Shown one piece after another: positions 34,250-43,684 of a DNA stretch of 64,000 nt (within the stretch, counting starts at the first letter, position 1; the number at the start of each line of letters is the position of its first letter). This DNA is from Brachybacterium sp042666875. Its GTDB lineage: Bacteria > Actinomycetota > Actinomycetes > Actinomycetales > Dermabacteraceae. The stretch is from positions 124,001-188,000 of the forward strand of contig NZ_JBHTCX010000010.1 in the NCBI RefSeq assembly GCF_042666875.1. The letters run 5' to 3'. The notes beneath the pieces were generated by a model. That model made no database searches. It worked only from the letters and a program-made list of their open reading frames with translations, and was not told the origin of the DNA. The position numbers and the translations under genes are program-made.

Positions 34250-36565
34250 ATGTCCCCACGCCGGACGCCCGTGGACACCGCCGTGACCGCTCCCCGAGCG
34301 GGCGCCACCCACCGAGTCCATCTCACCGCGGCCGGGGTCTCGCTGGTCCTCGATGTCACCGACGGCCGGATCCCGGCGATCGTCCACTGGGGCGCGGCTC
34401 TCGGCGCCAGTGGCGGCGACGGGCCGACGGGAACTGCGCGCGAACCGGGCACCGCGGGCGAACCGGGACCTTCGAGCCGGCCGGCAGCTCTCGGCGCGGC
34501 CGCACTCGACGCGCTGTGCGAGGCTGCCGTCGACGTCGTCCCCAACAACGCCGTGGACGTCCCGGTGCGCCTCGGGATCATCCCTCAGCAGTGCGACGGC
34601 TGGATCGGGCGCCCCGGCCTGACCGGCTCACGGGCCGACGGCTCCGGATGGGCGCCGCGCCTGGTCACGCGGTCGCTGCACCTCGAGGGCCGGCCGCTCA
34701 CCGCGCCGCACGTGGAGACAGGTCCTGCCCGGCTCCGTGTCGATCTGGCCGACGAGGACCTCGGCCTGGCCGTCGCCCTGGACATCGAGCTGCTCGAGTC
34801 CGGATTGCTGCGATTGCGCGCCGCCCTGACCAACACCCTCGAGACGCCGTACGACCTCGACGAGCTCACCCTCGCCCTGCCGGTCCCGGGCGACGCCGAC
34901 GAGCTGCTGGACTTCGCGGGCCGCTGGGGCAAGGAGCGCACCCCGCAGCGCAGTCGCTTCACCGTCGGCACCCACCTGCGTGAGAACCGGCGCGGCCGCA
35001 CCGGCGCAGACGCCGCCCACGTCCTGCACGCCGCCCGGCCCGGCCTGGGGTTCCGCACCGGCGAAGCCTGGGCCGTCCACACCGCCCACTCCGGCAACCA
35101 TCGCCACCTGGCCGAACAGATCAACACCGGCACCCGTCTCCTCGGCGGCGGCGAGCTGCTGCTGCCCGGCGAGGTACGACTGGGAGCCGGCGAGCAGTAC
35201 GTCGGCTCCTGGCTGTATGCCTCCTACGGCGCCGGGCTCGACGACGTGGCCCACCGCTTCCACCGCCATCTGCGCTCCCGCCCGCACCATGTCGATCCCC
35301 GGCGGCCGGTCACCCTGAACGTCTGGGAGGCCGTCTACTTCGACCACGACCTGGCCCGGCTCACGGATCTGGCCGACCGGGCCGCCGCGCTGGGCGTCGA
35401 GCGCTACGTCCTGGACGACGGCTGGTTCGGGTCCCGGCGCGACGACACCTCTGGGCTGGGCGACTGGATCGTCTCGGCCGACGTCTGGCCCGACGGGCTC
35501 GGCCCGCTGATCGACCACGTGCGCGGCCTGGGCATGGAATTCGGACTGTGGTTCGAACCCGAGATGGTCAACGAGGACTCCGACGTCGCCCGCGCCCACC
35601 CGGAGTGGATCATGGCCCCCGCTCCGGACCGGATCCCGCTGGAATCACGCCACCAGCAGGTGCTGAACCTGTCGATCCCCGCCGCCTACGCCCACGTGCG
35701 CGACCAGATGTCGGCGCTGCTGGAGACCTACGACATCGACTACCTCAAGTGGGACCACAACCGCGACCTGCTGGAGGCGGCCACCCGCGCCACCGGCCGC
35801 GCCGCCGTCCACGAGCAGACCCTCGCGACGTACCGGCTGATGGACGAGCTGAAGGCGGCTCATCCGGGCCTGGAGATCGAATCGTGCTCGTCCGGCGGCG
35901 CCCGCGTGGACCTCGAGATCCTCGAACGCACCGACCGGGTCTGGGTCTCGGACTGCATTGATCCGCTCGAGCGCCAGCAGATGAACCGCTGGACCTCCCA
36001 GCTGATCCCGCTGGAGCTGATGGGCAGCCACATCGCCTCCGGCCGGTCGCACAGCACCGGCCGTCTGCACACCCTCGGCTTCCGCGCGGCCACCGCCGTG
36101 TTCGGCCACCTCGGCATCGAATGGGACCTGGCGGCCGCCACCGAGGAGGAGCTGGAGGAGCTGCGTGAGTGGATCGCCTTCTACACCTCTCGCCGCGAGC
36201 TGCTGCTGACCGGTGACCTGGTGCGGGCCGATCGTGGCGAGAGCGCCCTGTGGGTCCACGGGGTCGTCGCGGCCGACCGCGGCAGCGCCGTGTTCTCGCT
36301 CGCCGCCGTCGGCCGGTCCGCCGAGTCCCAGCACGAGCGGCTCCGGTTCCCCGGCCTGGATCCGGCGGTCACCTATCGTCTGCGCCCCGTCCGGATCGGC
36401 CCGCGGCCGTCGGGGCTGACCATGCCGCCGTGGATGACCCGAGCCGCCGACGAGGACGGCCTGCTCGTCCCCGGCGCCGCTCTGACCCACTCGGGTCTCG
36501 CCGCTCCCCTGCTCGATCCCGAGCAGGCCCTGCTGATCGACATCTCCCGCGCCCCGATGCACTGA
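34250..36565 (+). CDS. Alpha-galactosidase, GH36
   Basis: A 771-residue glycoside hydrolase family 36 enzyme releasing terminal alpha-galactose from melibiose, raffinose-type sugars or galactomannan. The N-terminal beta-sandwich is followed by the TIM barrel: VLDDGWFGSRRDD, FGLWFEPEMVNEDSD, nucleophile Asp502 in LKWDHNRD, SCSSGGARVD, and the acid/base region WVSDCIDP (568-571). No signal peptide, so it is cytoplasmic and acts on imported sugar, consistent with the ABC permeases behind it. The second of two adjacent ATGs has the better spacing to GGAGG (34239-34243). Confidence 0.96.
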   Translation: MSPRRTPVDTAVTAPRAGATHRVHLTAAGVSLVLDVTDGRIPAIVHWGAALGASGGDGPTGTAREPGTAGEPGPSSRPAALGAAALDALCEAAVDVVPNNAVDVPVRLGIIPQQCDGWIGRPGLTGSRADGSGWAPRLVTRSLHLEGRPLTAPHVETGPARLRVDLADEDLGLAVALDIELLESGLLRLRAALTNTLETPYDLDELTLALPVPGDADELLDFAGRWGKERTPQRSRFTVGTHLRENRRGRTGADAAHVLHAARPGLGFRTGEAWAVHTAHSGNHRHLAEQINTGTRLLGGGELLLPGEVRLGAGEQYVGSWLYASYGAGLDDVAHRFHRHLRSRPHHVDPRRPVTLNVWEAVYFDHDLARLTDLADRAAALGVERYVLDDGWFGSRRDDTSGLGDWIVSADVWPDGLGPLIDHVRGLGMEFGLWFEPEMVNEDSDVARAHPEWIMAPAPDRIPLESRHQQVLNLSIPAAYAHVRDQMSALLETYDIDYLKWDHNRDLLEAATRATGRAAVHEQTLATYRLMDELKAAHPGLEIESCSSGGARVDLEILERTDRVWVSDCIDPLERQQMNRWTSQLIPLELMGSHIASGRSHSTGRLHTLGFRAATAVFGHLGIEWDLAAATEEELEELREWIAFYTSRRELLLTGDLVRADRGESALWVHGVVAADRGSAVFSLAAVGRSAESQHERLRFPGLDPAVTYRLRPVRIGPRPSGLTMPPWMTRAADEDGLLVPGAALTHSGLAAPLLDPEQALLIDISRAPMH

Positions 36566-36616
36566 CCACCTGCCCGGGCCAGGTGGTCCGGGCGACCCGA
36601 TCGAAAGAAGGTAGCC

Positions 36617-37531
36617 ATGTCCACCGCGACGACGTCGACGCGGTCGGCCCCCACCCGCCGCCGGCATCCGGACGATACGAAGCTGGCGCTGCTGTTCATC
36701 GCCCCGGCCTCCGTCGGCCTGCTGGTGTTCCTGGTGTGGCCGCTGCTGACCGGGATCTACTACTCCTTCACGGAGTACACCACGCTGACCCCGCCCACGT
36801 GGGTGGGGCTGGAGAACTACCGGGCCATGCTCACCGACCCGGTGTTCTGGAACTCGTTGAAGGTCACGGTGCTGTACGTGGTCATCAACATCGGCGTCCA
36901 GACCGTGGTGGCCCTGGTGATCGCCGTGCTCATGCAGCGCCTGACCCAGTCCACCATCCTGCGCTCGCTGGTGCTGGCCCCGTACCTGGTCTCGAACGTC
37001 GTCGCGGCGATCGTCTTCCTGTGGATCCTCGACACCCAGCTGGGCATCTTCAACATCTTCCTGCAGTGGATCGGCTTCGATCCGGTCGCGTTCTGGTCCA
37101 GCGAGACCTGGGTGATCCCCACCGTGGCGCTGGTCAACGTGTGGCGCCACATGGGGTACACCGCGCTGCTGCTGTTCGCCGGACTGCAGTCGATCCCCGG
37201 ACACCTCTACGAGTCCGCCCGCACCGAGGGGGCCGGTGAGATCAGCCTGTTCCGCCGGATCACGCTGCCCCTGCTGCGACCGATCCTCGCGCTCGTGCTG
37301 ATCATGTCGATCATCGGGTCCTTCCAGGTCTTCGACACCGTCTCGGTGACCACCCAGGGCGGCCCCGCCGACGCCTCGAAGGTGCTGCAGATGTACATCT
37401 ACGAGAACGCCTTCGGCCAGTACCAGTTCGGGTACGCCGCGGCGCTGTCCATGGCGCTGCTGGTGATCCTCATGGTGATCACCTTCGCCCAGTACCGCAT
37501 GACCCGTGCCGGCCAGTCGGACCTGGACTGA
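36617..37531 (+). CDS. Carbohydrate ABC transporter permease (MalF-type)
   Basis: A 304-residue inner-membrane permease with six predicted helices, starting after a basic N-terminus (TRRRHPDD). The cytoplasmic EAA loop is YESARTEGAGEISLFRRITLPLLRP (seen around 200-225), which docks on the ATPase. AAGGTAG precedes the ATG. It forms a heterodimer with the next gene product for uptake of the alpha-galactoside. It begins 51 bases after the GH36 gene. Confidence 0.93.
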   Translation: MSTATTSTRSAPTRRRHPDDTKLALLFIAPASVGLLVFLVWPLLTGIYYSFTEYTTLTPPTWVGLENYRAMLTDPVFWNSLKVTVLYVVINIGVQTVVALVIAVLMQRLTQSTILRSLVLAPYLVSNVVAAIVFLWILDTQLGIFNIFLQWIGFDPVAFWSSETWVIPTVALVNVWRHMGYTALLLFAGLQSIPGHLYESARTEGAGEISLFRRITLPLLRPILALVLIMSIIGSFQVFDTVSVTTQGGPADASKVLQMYIYENAFGQYQFGYAAALSMALLVILMVITFAQYRMTRAGQSDLD

Positions 37532-37542
37532 GGGAGGACATC

Positions 37543-38511
37543 ATGACCACCGCACCGCATCCGGTCACCGACGACGTCCGCGAGGGCTCCCCCACCGGGC
37601 CGCGCGCCGCCGACTCCGCCATCACGAGGCCCCGCCGCGGCATCCCCTGGGGCAAGATCCTCGCCTGGGCCGTGATGGTGATCTTCCTGCTGATCACCCT
37701 GTTCCCCTTCTACTGGATGCTGCGCACAGCGCTCTCCAGCAACAATGCCCTGGGCACCGATCCGGCCAGCCTGCTTCCCGTGGGCCTGAACACCGGCGGC
37801 TTCGAGCGAGTCTTCGGCATGCAGGACGTGGAGACCGCGATCTCCGAGGGAGGCTCGGGCGCCTCGATCAACTTCTGGCGCTACCTGCTGAACTCGGTGA
37901 TCGTCGCGACCACCATCACCGTGGTCCAGACGTTCTCGTGCGCGATGGCCGCCTACGCCTTCTCGCGTCTGCACTGGCGCGGGCGGGACACCGTGTTCAT
38001 GATCTTCCTGGGCTCGCTGATGATCCCGCAGATCTTCACGCTGCTGCCCAACTTCATCCTCATCAAGAACCTGGGCCTGGTGGACACGCTGCTGGGGATC
38101 ATGCTGCCGACCCTGTTCATCTCCAGCTTCGCGATCTTCTTCCTGCGCCAGTTCTTCAACAACATCTCCCGCGAGGTCGAGGAAGCCGCTCTGATCGACG
38201 GCGCCAGCAAGGTCAGGGTGTTCTTCACGCTCATCCTGCCGATGTCCAGCGCTCCGCTGGCCACGCTGGCCCTGCTGACGTACATGACGGCGTGGAACGA
38301 GTACTTCTGGGCGCTGATGGTCTCCTACACCGACCAGTCCCGAGTGCTCACCGTCGCCCTCGGCGTCTTCCGGGCGCAGGCCCCCGGGACCGGCCCCGAC
38401 TGGTCCGGACTGATGGCGGCGACCCTGGTGGCGGCCGCGCCCATGCTGATCCTGTTCGCGCTGTTCGCGAAGAAGATCGTCAATTCCATCGGCTTCAGCG
38501 GCATCAAGTGA
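37543..38511 (+). CDS. Carbohydrate ABC transporter permease (MalG-type)
   Basis: A 322-residue permease with six predicted helices. A 45-residue polar N-terminus precedes the first helix (IFLLITLFPFYWMLRTALSS). The EAA loop reads EEAALIDGASKVRVFFTLILP, and the C-terminus ends IVNSIGFSGIK, both characteristic of the MalG group. GAGGGAGGA precedes the ATG, and the gene starts 11 bases after its partner. An extended segment (VETAISEGGSGASINFWRYL) lies between helices one and two. Confidence 0.93.
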   Translation: MTTAPHPVTDDVREGSPTGPRAADSAITRPRRGIPWGKILAWAVMVIFLLITLFPFYWMLRTALSSNNALGTDPASLLPVGLNTGGFERVFGMQDVETAISEGGSGASINFWRYLLNSVIVATTITVVQTFSCAMAAYAFSRLHWRGRDTVFMIFLGSLMIPQIFTLLPNFILIKNLGLVDTLLGIMLPTLFISSFAIFFLRQFFNNISREVEEAALIDGASKVRVFFTLILPMSSAPLATLALLTYMTAWNEYFWALMVSYTDQSRVLTVALGVFRAQAPGTGPDWSGLMAATLVAAAPMLILFALFAKKIVNSIGFSGIK

Positions 38512-38522
38512 GGTACCCCGGC

Positions 38523-39938
38523 ATGAGTATCAGGAACCACCGCGACCCCGTCTCCCGCACCCCGTCCGCGGCCCGCGGCGGCGCCGTCAGCCGCCGCCGT
38601 CTGCTGCAGGGATCAGCTGCCCTCGCCGCAGGCGCCGCCGGCGCCGGCACACTGACCGCGTGCGGAGGTGTCGCTGCCCCCGCCGGCGCCACCGAGATCG
38701 ACTACTGGCTGTGGGATGCCAACCAACTGCCCGCCTACTCCGCGGCGATCGACGCCTTCATGGCGGAGAACCCCGACGTCTTCGTGCGGGTGACCCAGCT
38801 GGGCTGGGAGGACTACTGGACGAAGCTGACGGCCAGCTTCGTGGCCGAAGCGGGCCCCGACGCCTTCGCGGATCACCTGGCTCGGTATCCCGAGTTCCTC
38901 GAGCTCGGTGTGATCTCGCCGCTGGACGGGATCGGGCCCCTCGACGACCTGCCGGCCGACCGGTTCCAGGAGGGCCTGCAGGAGCTGTGGACCGGCCCGG
39001 ACGGTGCGCGCTACGGGATCCCCAAGGACTACGACACGATCGCCGTGATGTACGACCTCGCCATGATCGAGGAGGAGGGGCTCAGCCCCGAGGACCTGGC
39101 GAACCTGGACTGGAACCCCGAGGACGGCGGCAGCTTCGAACAGATGCTGGCGCGGCTGAGCGTGGACGCCAACGGCGTGCGCGGGGACCAGGACGGCTTC
39201 GATCCGGCGAACGTGGCCCGGTACGGCCTGGCCGTGGCGCCGGGAACCGACTACGTCGGCCAGACCACGTGGGGGCATTTCGCGCTCATGACCGGATGGA
39301 CGTTCACCGATGAGGAGACCTGGGGCACCCGATTCAACTACGACGACGAGCGCTTCGTGGCTGCGATCGACTGGTACTTCGGGCTGGTCGACAAGGGCTT
39401 CATGGCTCCGTTCGGGACGTTCGGGGATTCCAGCCCTCCCCAGACCCAGCTGCAGTCCGGCTCCTCCGCCCTGGCCACGGACGGCTCCTGGATGATCACC
39501 ACCTACAACAACGTCGAGGGCATCGACCTCGGCATCGCCCCGCTGCCGGCCGGGCCGCTCGGGCACCCGGTCTCGATGTTCAACGGGCTCGGGGACTCGA
39601 TCTCCGCGCAATCGGAGAACAAGGAGGAGGCGGCGCGCCTGATCGCCTACCTCGCGTCCGATGAGGCCCAGCGGATCATCGGCGAGCGCGCCCCGTTCTT
39701 CCCCTCCACCGATGTGGGCACGCAGACCGCGATCGACAGCTACGCCGCCGACGGGCTGGACGTCACTCCGTTCACCGACCGCGTGAAGAACGGCGAGACG
39801 GGCCTGTACCCGCTGGTGGAGAATTCCGCCTCGATCATGTCGATCATGCAGCCGGCGTTCGACCAGTGCTGGATGCGGCGGATCGACGGGGCGGATTTCG
39901 CCGCGTACAACGAGAGGGTCAACGCTCTGTTCGAGTGA
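38523..39938 (+). CDS. Extracellular sugar-binding lipoprotein of ABC transporter
   Basis: A 471-residue family 1 solute-binding protein. The N-terminus has a twin-arginine motif (SRRRLLQGSAAL) and a lipobox LTAC with the modified Cys at residue 47, so it is probably a Tat-exported lipoprotein. The mature protein shows the usual EIDYWLWDANQLP start, YGIPKDYDTIAVMYD hinge strand and GLGDSISAQSENKEEAARLIAYL near the end. It is last in the operon, after both permeases, and no ATPase gene is present; a shared MsiK-like ATPase elsewhere is likely. Confidence 0.93.
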   Translation: MSIRNHRDPVSRTPSAARGGAVSRRRLLQGSAALAAGAAGAGTLTACGGVAAPAGATEIDYWLWDANQLPAYSAAIDAFMAENPDVFVRVTQLGWEDYWTKLTASFVAEAGPDAFADHLARYPEFLELGVISPLDGIGPLDDLPADRFQEGLQELWTGPDGARYGIPKDYDTIAVMYDLAMIEEEGLSPEDLANLDWNPEDGGSFEQMLARLSVDANGVRGDQDGFDPANVARYGLAVAPGTDYVGQTTWGHFALMTGWTFTDEETWGTRFNYDDERFVAAIDWYFGLVDKGFMAPFGTFGDSSPPQTQLQSGSSALATDGSWMITTYNNVEGIDLGIAPLPAGPLGHPVSMFNGLGDSISAQSENKEEAARLIAYLASDEAQRIIGERAPFFPSTDVGTQTAIDSYAADGLDVTPFTDRVKNGETGLYPLVENSASIMSIMQPAFDQCWMRRIDGADFAAYNERVNALFE

Positions 39939-39968
39939 CTCCCGCCCCCGGTCGCCGCCGCCCGCGGA

Positions 39969-41135
39969 TCAGGCGTCGGGGCCGACGAACTCCTGGATGG
40001 CGATCACGGCTGCGCCCCGTGCCCACTCGTCGAAGTCGCCCGGCAGGTCACGCACCACGATGTCACGCTGCGCCGGTGCGAGGTCCGTGCGCAGCACGTC
40101 CTCGAAGAGCGGATCGGCGGCTCGGACCAGGTCGAGGGTCTCCCCGCCGAGGACGATGGCTTCGGGATCCACCAGGGCGGTGATGGTGGCCGCGGTGGAG
40201 GCGAGCGCGCGGGCCAGGCCCCGGACGAGATCGAGGGCGTCCCGGTCACCGTCGGCCACGCGCCGGCGCAGATCGTCCACGCCCTGGTCGGCGGTGAGGA
40301 TCCCCGCCTCGCGAGCGCGCGCGAGCACCTGGTCGGTGCGGGCCGCCCGGCCGACCGTCAGCAGCGCGCCGTCCCGGTCGAGGCCGACGGGGAGCCGCTC
40401 GGTCAGTCCCGCCAGGCGGGTGTGCCCCTCGACCACCCGGCCGTCCAGGACGGTGCCGATCGCCACCCCGGCACCGATCGTGAGCACGGCGAAGGAACGA
40501 TACGCGCGACCGATGCCGAACCAGTGCAGCCCGTGGACCATCGCCAGCAGGTCGTTCTCGACGACCACCGGGAGGTCCAGGCGCGCTTCGAGCGCCGCGG
40601 CGAGTTCCACCGGTTCGCTCCAGTCCAGCAGGGTGGAGGAGAGGACGGTGCGGCGATCGGCGACGCGGCCGCCGAGACTGACCCCGACCACGGTCAGGCG
40701 GGGATGCGCTTCGGCGAGAGCGGCGACGGGCGTCGCGATCGAGGTCAGCACGGTCTCGGGCGAGGTATTGGCCAACGGCAGCACCAGGGTCTCGAGAGCG
40801 TTGCCGCGCACCGTGGTGACCATGGCGTGGATCTCGTCGGCGGTGACCTTGACCCCGATGAAACGAGGGCCGAGGTTCTCCTCGATGTCGAGGGGCTGGT
40901 GCGGGCGCCCTTTGGGGCGCACGACGCTCTCCAGCGAACGCAGACGGTGGGCGTCCAGCAGTTCGCGTGTCGCCCGGGTGACAGTGGGGGCCGACAGCCC
41001 GAGCCGGGAGGTCAGCTCGCTGCGAGAGCGGGGCCCGAACCGCAGCAGATCGCGGTAGACCGCGCGGACGCTGTCACTGCCGAGATCATCGACCGCGAGC
41101 GATCCCGCCTCTCGGTCCGCGCCTCGCTCCGTCAT
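39969..41135 (-). CDS. ROK family transcriptional regulator lacking the zinc motif
   Basis: A 388-residue repressor-type ROK protein. A MarR-like winged helix occupies about 20-85 (SRSELTSRLGLSAPTVTRAT), followed by a sugar-kinase-like domain (FIGVKVTADEIHAMVTTVRG, VVGVSLGGRVADRRTVLSST, LPVVVENDLLAMVHGLHWFG, VLTIGAGVAIGTVLDGRVVEG). After the GH dyad the usual CxCGxxGCxE zinc signature is absent, replaced by TRLAGLTERLPVGLDRDG with no Cys. It converges on the alpha-galactoside operon, its probable target. AAGG and a -10-like TAAGGT both precede the ATG. Confidence 0.9.
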   Translation of the reverse strand: MTERGADREAGSLAVDDLGSDSVRAVYRDLLRFGPRSRSELTSRLGLSAPTVTRATRELLDAHRLRSLESVVRPKGRPHQPLDIEENLGPRFIGVKVTADEIHAMVTTVRGNALETLVLPLANTSPETVLTSIATPVAALAEAHPRLTVVGVSLGGRVADRRTVLSSTLLDWSEPVELAAALEARLDLPVVVENDLLAMVHGLHWFGIGRAYRSFAVLTIGAGVAIGTVLDGRVVEGHTRLAGLTERLPVGLDRDGALLTVGRAARTDQVLARAREAGILTADQGVDDLRRRVADGDRDALDLVRGLARALASTAATITALVDPEAIVLGGETLDLVRAADPLFEDVLRTDLAPAQRDIVVRDLPGDFDEWARGAAVIAIQEFVGPDA

Positions 41136-41445
41136 TCTGCGACCTTATCGCCCGATCGGCACTCAGCGGCGAGAAAGTCCTGACCGGGCGCGATCGGCCG
41201 GTCCACCAGGACATCGAGAGGCTTCGGTCCATGGTCCGGGGCGAGGCATTGACCGACGCCGTGCAGAGCGCCGGCTGCGCCGTGCGCTCACTCTGACTCG
41301 GCGTGCTCGCGCTGAGGCGGCGCCCTTGGTTCCGTGCGCGCCGACGGGCAGAGACGTGCGTCCTGGGCCCGGTCTCTGACATGCTTCCGGTGTCAACGAC
41401 CCCGGCGCGAGCCAGCGCCCCGGGACCGAGCATCGAGGGGATTCC
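41136..41445. other. Intergenic region with TGACA-N9-TGTCA inverted repeat
   Basis: No gene is supported in these 310 bases. TAAGGT at 41142-41147 on the minus strand is a -10-like box six bases before the ROK gene start. Near 41377-41395 TGACA and TGTCA form a 5-bp inverted repeat around nine bases, about 50 bases before the next gene, a possible operator. Otherwise I see nothing. Confidence 0.4.
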
Positions 41446-42138
41446 ATGAGCGAGACGACTGCCGGCACCGCGACGGACGAGCAGATCACCATCTACACGG
41501 CCTACGAGATCGAGTTCATGCTCAGTCTGCGCGCGACCGAGAACGGTGCGATCACGCGGGAGCAGATCGGGCTCCGCAGCGCTCCCGAGGAGGCCAGGGA
41601 ATTCGTGACCGCCGCAGTCACCTCGGGTCTGCGGGCGCGCGGCAAGGTGGCGCGCTCCGCCGATGGACAGTGGGTGCTGGGCGAGGAGGGGCAGGTCGTG
41701 GCCACGGCCCTGACCGCCGCGGATCGGTGGCTGGGCATCGCGCTGGCCGAGGGCGAGGCGATGCGGATGGCGTTCGTGATCAAGGCGAACGATGCGATCC
41801 TGATGCTGACCCAGGACGAGCTGGACTCCTTCGCGGTCTCCGCGCTGCCCGACCGCTCGCACGTACCGGCCTCCGTCGCCGACATCGTCATCGCCTTCCT
41901 CGACGAGGGCCACGAGCGCACCGTGTCGCTGCGCCGCACCGATATCTCCGCCCCTGACCAGGCGGTGCCGATGATGTTCCACACCGAGCAGGACCGCACA
42001 TGGCGGATCGGCCATCTGCCGCTGGACGACGAGGGGATCCTGAACGTCTCCGACGTCGCCCGCGAGGACATCGGCGAGGCGGTCCGGCTGCTGTGGGAGG
42101 ACGGCGTCAGCCGTGCCCCCTCGGCTCCCGGCGCCTGA
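41446..42138 (+). CDS. Protein of unknown function
   Basis: A 230-residue soluble acidic protein. No signal peptide or membrane segment. The sequence alternates helices and strands; LRARGKVARSADGQWVLGEEGQ resembles a winged-helix beta hairpin and RTDISAPDQAVPMMFHTEQDRTW a later strand region. The general layout recalls secretion-associated EspG-like or HTH-containing proteins, but I cannot assign it. GAGGGG lies six bases before the ATG. No operon partner. Confidence 0.7.
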   Translation: MSETTAGTATDEQITIYTAYEIEFMLSLRATENGAITREQIGLRSAPEEAREFVTAAVTSGLRARGKVARSADGQWVLGEEGQVVATALTAADRWLGIALAEGEAMRMAFVIKANDAILMLTQDELDSFAVSALPDRSHVPASVADIVIAFLDEGHERTVSLRRTDISAPDQAVPMMFHTEQDRTWRIGHLPLDDEGILNVSDVAREDIGEAVRLLWEDGVSRAPSAPGA

Positions 42139-42231
42139 GGCGATCCGGACCGCCGGCGGCCCAGGCTCAGAACGCCGGTCCGGGCTCGCCGGCCCGGGCG
42201 CAGAGCGCCGACGGCCCCGTGCCGCAGCCGT

Positions 42232-42897
42232 TCACAGCGGACCGGCGGTCGCCCGCTGCCGGCGATGCAGCTCGCGACGCAAGGCGCGCACGTCCTGCCC
42301 GGAGGGTTGTCCGTAGGTCCAGATATGGCGATCGAACGCCGGCATCACCACGCGAGAGCCGTCACGCAGCCGGAGCGCTGCCGTCAGCCAATGCACCGGG
42401 TGGACCACTCGCGATTCGACGGCGAGGATCCGCTCCCACGGCACCTCCCGGGCTCGCACGGCGCCGACCACCCGCAGCCCGGCCTCGGTGATCTCCACGC
42501 GGGAACGGGCCGTCCCCAGGGCCACGGCCCCGAAGCGCAGTCCCAGCAGGCCCAGGACCAGCGCCGCCACAGCGACGCAGAGCATGATCAGCAACCGGCC
42601 GATCCCCGGTGAGTGGCCCTCCTCGACCGTCAGCCAGAGCGCGACGCCGATCGCCGCCAGCACGAGCGCCGTCCCCAGGGCGGCGGCGGACACGACGGCG
42701 CGCACAGCCGTATCCCGGGTCGCGGCGGCCGGGAACAGCGCTCGGATCTCTCCGCGACCGTGACGGGCGGTCTGACGACCGCGCTTCGCGCCCGACAGGT
42801 CCGAGACCATCCGCTGGACCGTGGCACTGCTGCGGGAGTAGTCGGGCAACACGGTGCGCGGCCCCGTCTCGGGGCCGATCTGCCGGGGAATGGTCAT
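42232..42897 (-). CDS. Membrane protein with bacterial PH-like domain
   Basis: A 221-residue protein. A basic N-terminus of about 65 residues precedes two helices (about 66-90 VVSAAALGTALVLAAIGVAL, 100-125 LLIMLCVAVAALVLGLLGL) and a cytoplasmic PH-like domain (SRVEITEAGLRVVGAVRARE, VPWERILAVESRVV, LRLRDGSRVVMPAFDRH). The pattern of a strand-rich domain after two helices is common in actinobacterial PH_6-type proteins. TAGCCT (42904-42909) on its strand lies six bases before the ATG, suggesting a leaderless transcript. Confidence 0.75.
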   Translation of the reverse strand: MTIPRQIGPETGPRTVLPDYSRSSATVQRMVSDLSGAKRGRQTARHGRGEIRALFPAAATRDTAVRAVVSAAALGTALVLAAIGVALWLTVEEGHSPGIGRLLIMLCVAVAALVLGLLGLRFGAVALGTARSRVEITEAGLRVVGAVRAREVPWERILAVESRVVHPVHWLTAALRLRDGSRVVMPAFDRHIWTYGQPSGQDVRALRRELHRRQRATAGPL

Positions 42898-42903
42898 GAA
42901 GCC

Positions 42904-42909
42904 AGGCTA
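42904..42909 (-). promoter_or_regulatory. -10 box (TAGCCT) of a probable leaderless gene
   Basis: TAGCCT on the minus strand ends six bases before the ATG at 42897. Together with the box at 42985 it forms a compact divergent promoter pair in a 100-bp spacer. Confidence 0.4.
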
Positions 42910-42984
42910 ATGCTCGCGGCGAACCAGGTCGATGGGCCCTTCTCCCCATGCCCATCGGCCCGTGCGCGCAGGCAGGACGGTGCG

Positions 42985-42990
42985 TACAGT
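42985..42990 (+). promoter_or_regulatory. -10 box (TACAGT) of a probable leaderless gene
   Basis: TACAGT ends seven bases before the ATG at 42998 and no ribosome binding site is present; this is also why that ATG is preferred to the in-frame one at 42932. Confidence 0.5.
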
Positions 42991-42997
42991 TTCGTCC

Positions 42998-43624
42998 ATG
43001 CCCTCCCACGGATCGAACTCTCCCCGCTTCCGTCGCCCGGCCCCCCTGTTCCCCGCCACCGCGGACGCCATCCCCGGAGAACCGGACCCGTCGGCCTCGA
43101 CCGAGATGGCGCACGACTCCGCGCAGGCGCTGCTGGACGGCGTCTTCCACAGCTCGGACCCGGAGGTGGTCCAGCGCGTGATGCACCTCGCGGCCGACGG
43201 CGGACTCGCGGACCTGGCCGCGCTGTGGTCCAGCTCGCCCGCCACCACCCTCCCGGGAGCGCTGTGGCGCCTGTACGTGCTGCACACCTGGGTCCAGCAC
43301 CACAGCGAGGACGTCGTCCACCGCTACCGCGCCGGTTCCCGCACCATTCCCGGTCTGCGCTACCTCTCCGGGTTCGCCGAGCCGCCGGACGTCGACCAGG
43401 TGCGTCGCACGATGGACGAGATCCTGCGCGGTGCCTTCACCGGCGACCTCGCCCTGGCCCTGACCCGGGCCGGAGCGGTGGCCACGCTCGTCGCCCACGG
43501 CACCGCCCATCTGGCCGACGACGACCGCGACGACGAGCGCACCCGGCAGGCCGAACGGCTGCTGCGGACAGGCGAGGAGCTGGCCGCAGCGGGACGGCAC
43601 GCCGAGGCCGGTCAGCTGGATTGA
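42998..43624 (+). CDS. Uncharacterised actinobacterial protein
   Basis: A 208-residue, mostly helical soluble protein (SAQALLDGVFHSSDPEVVQR, LPGALWRLYVLHTWVQHHSED, VDQVRRTMDEILRGAFTGDL). Similar proteins in related actinobacteria are, as I recall, unhelpfully labelled DNA-directed RNA polymerase subunit beta; nothing here resembles RNA polymerase. Function unknown. The start at 42998 is set by the -10 box seven bases upstream. Upstream of, but separated by 270 bases from, the phosphate transport pair. Confidence 0.72.
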   Translation: MPSHGSNSPRFRRPAPLFPATADAIPGEPDPSASTEMAHDSAQALLDGVFHSSDPEVVQRVMHLAADGGLADLAALWSSSPATTLPGALWRLYVLHTWVQHHSEDVVHRYRAGSRTIPGLRYLSGFAEPPDVDQVRRTMDEILRGAFTGDLALALTRAGAVATLVAHGTAHLADDDRDDERTRQAERLLRTGEELAAAGRHAEAGQLD

Positions 43625-43684
43625 GGTCCGTGGCCGGCAGGATCCGGCCGGACGTGGCACGCGCCATGTCCGCCGCGGCCCTGC

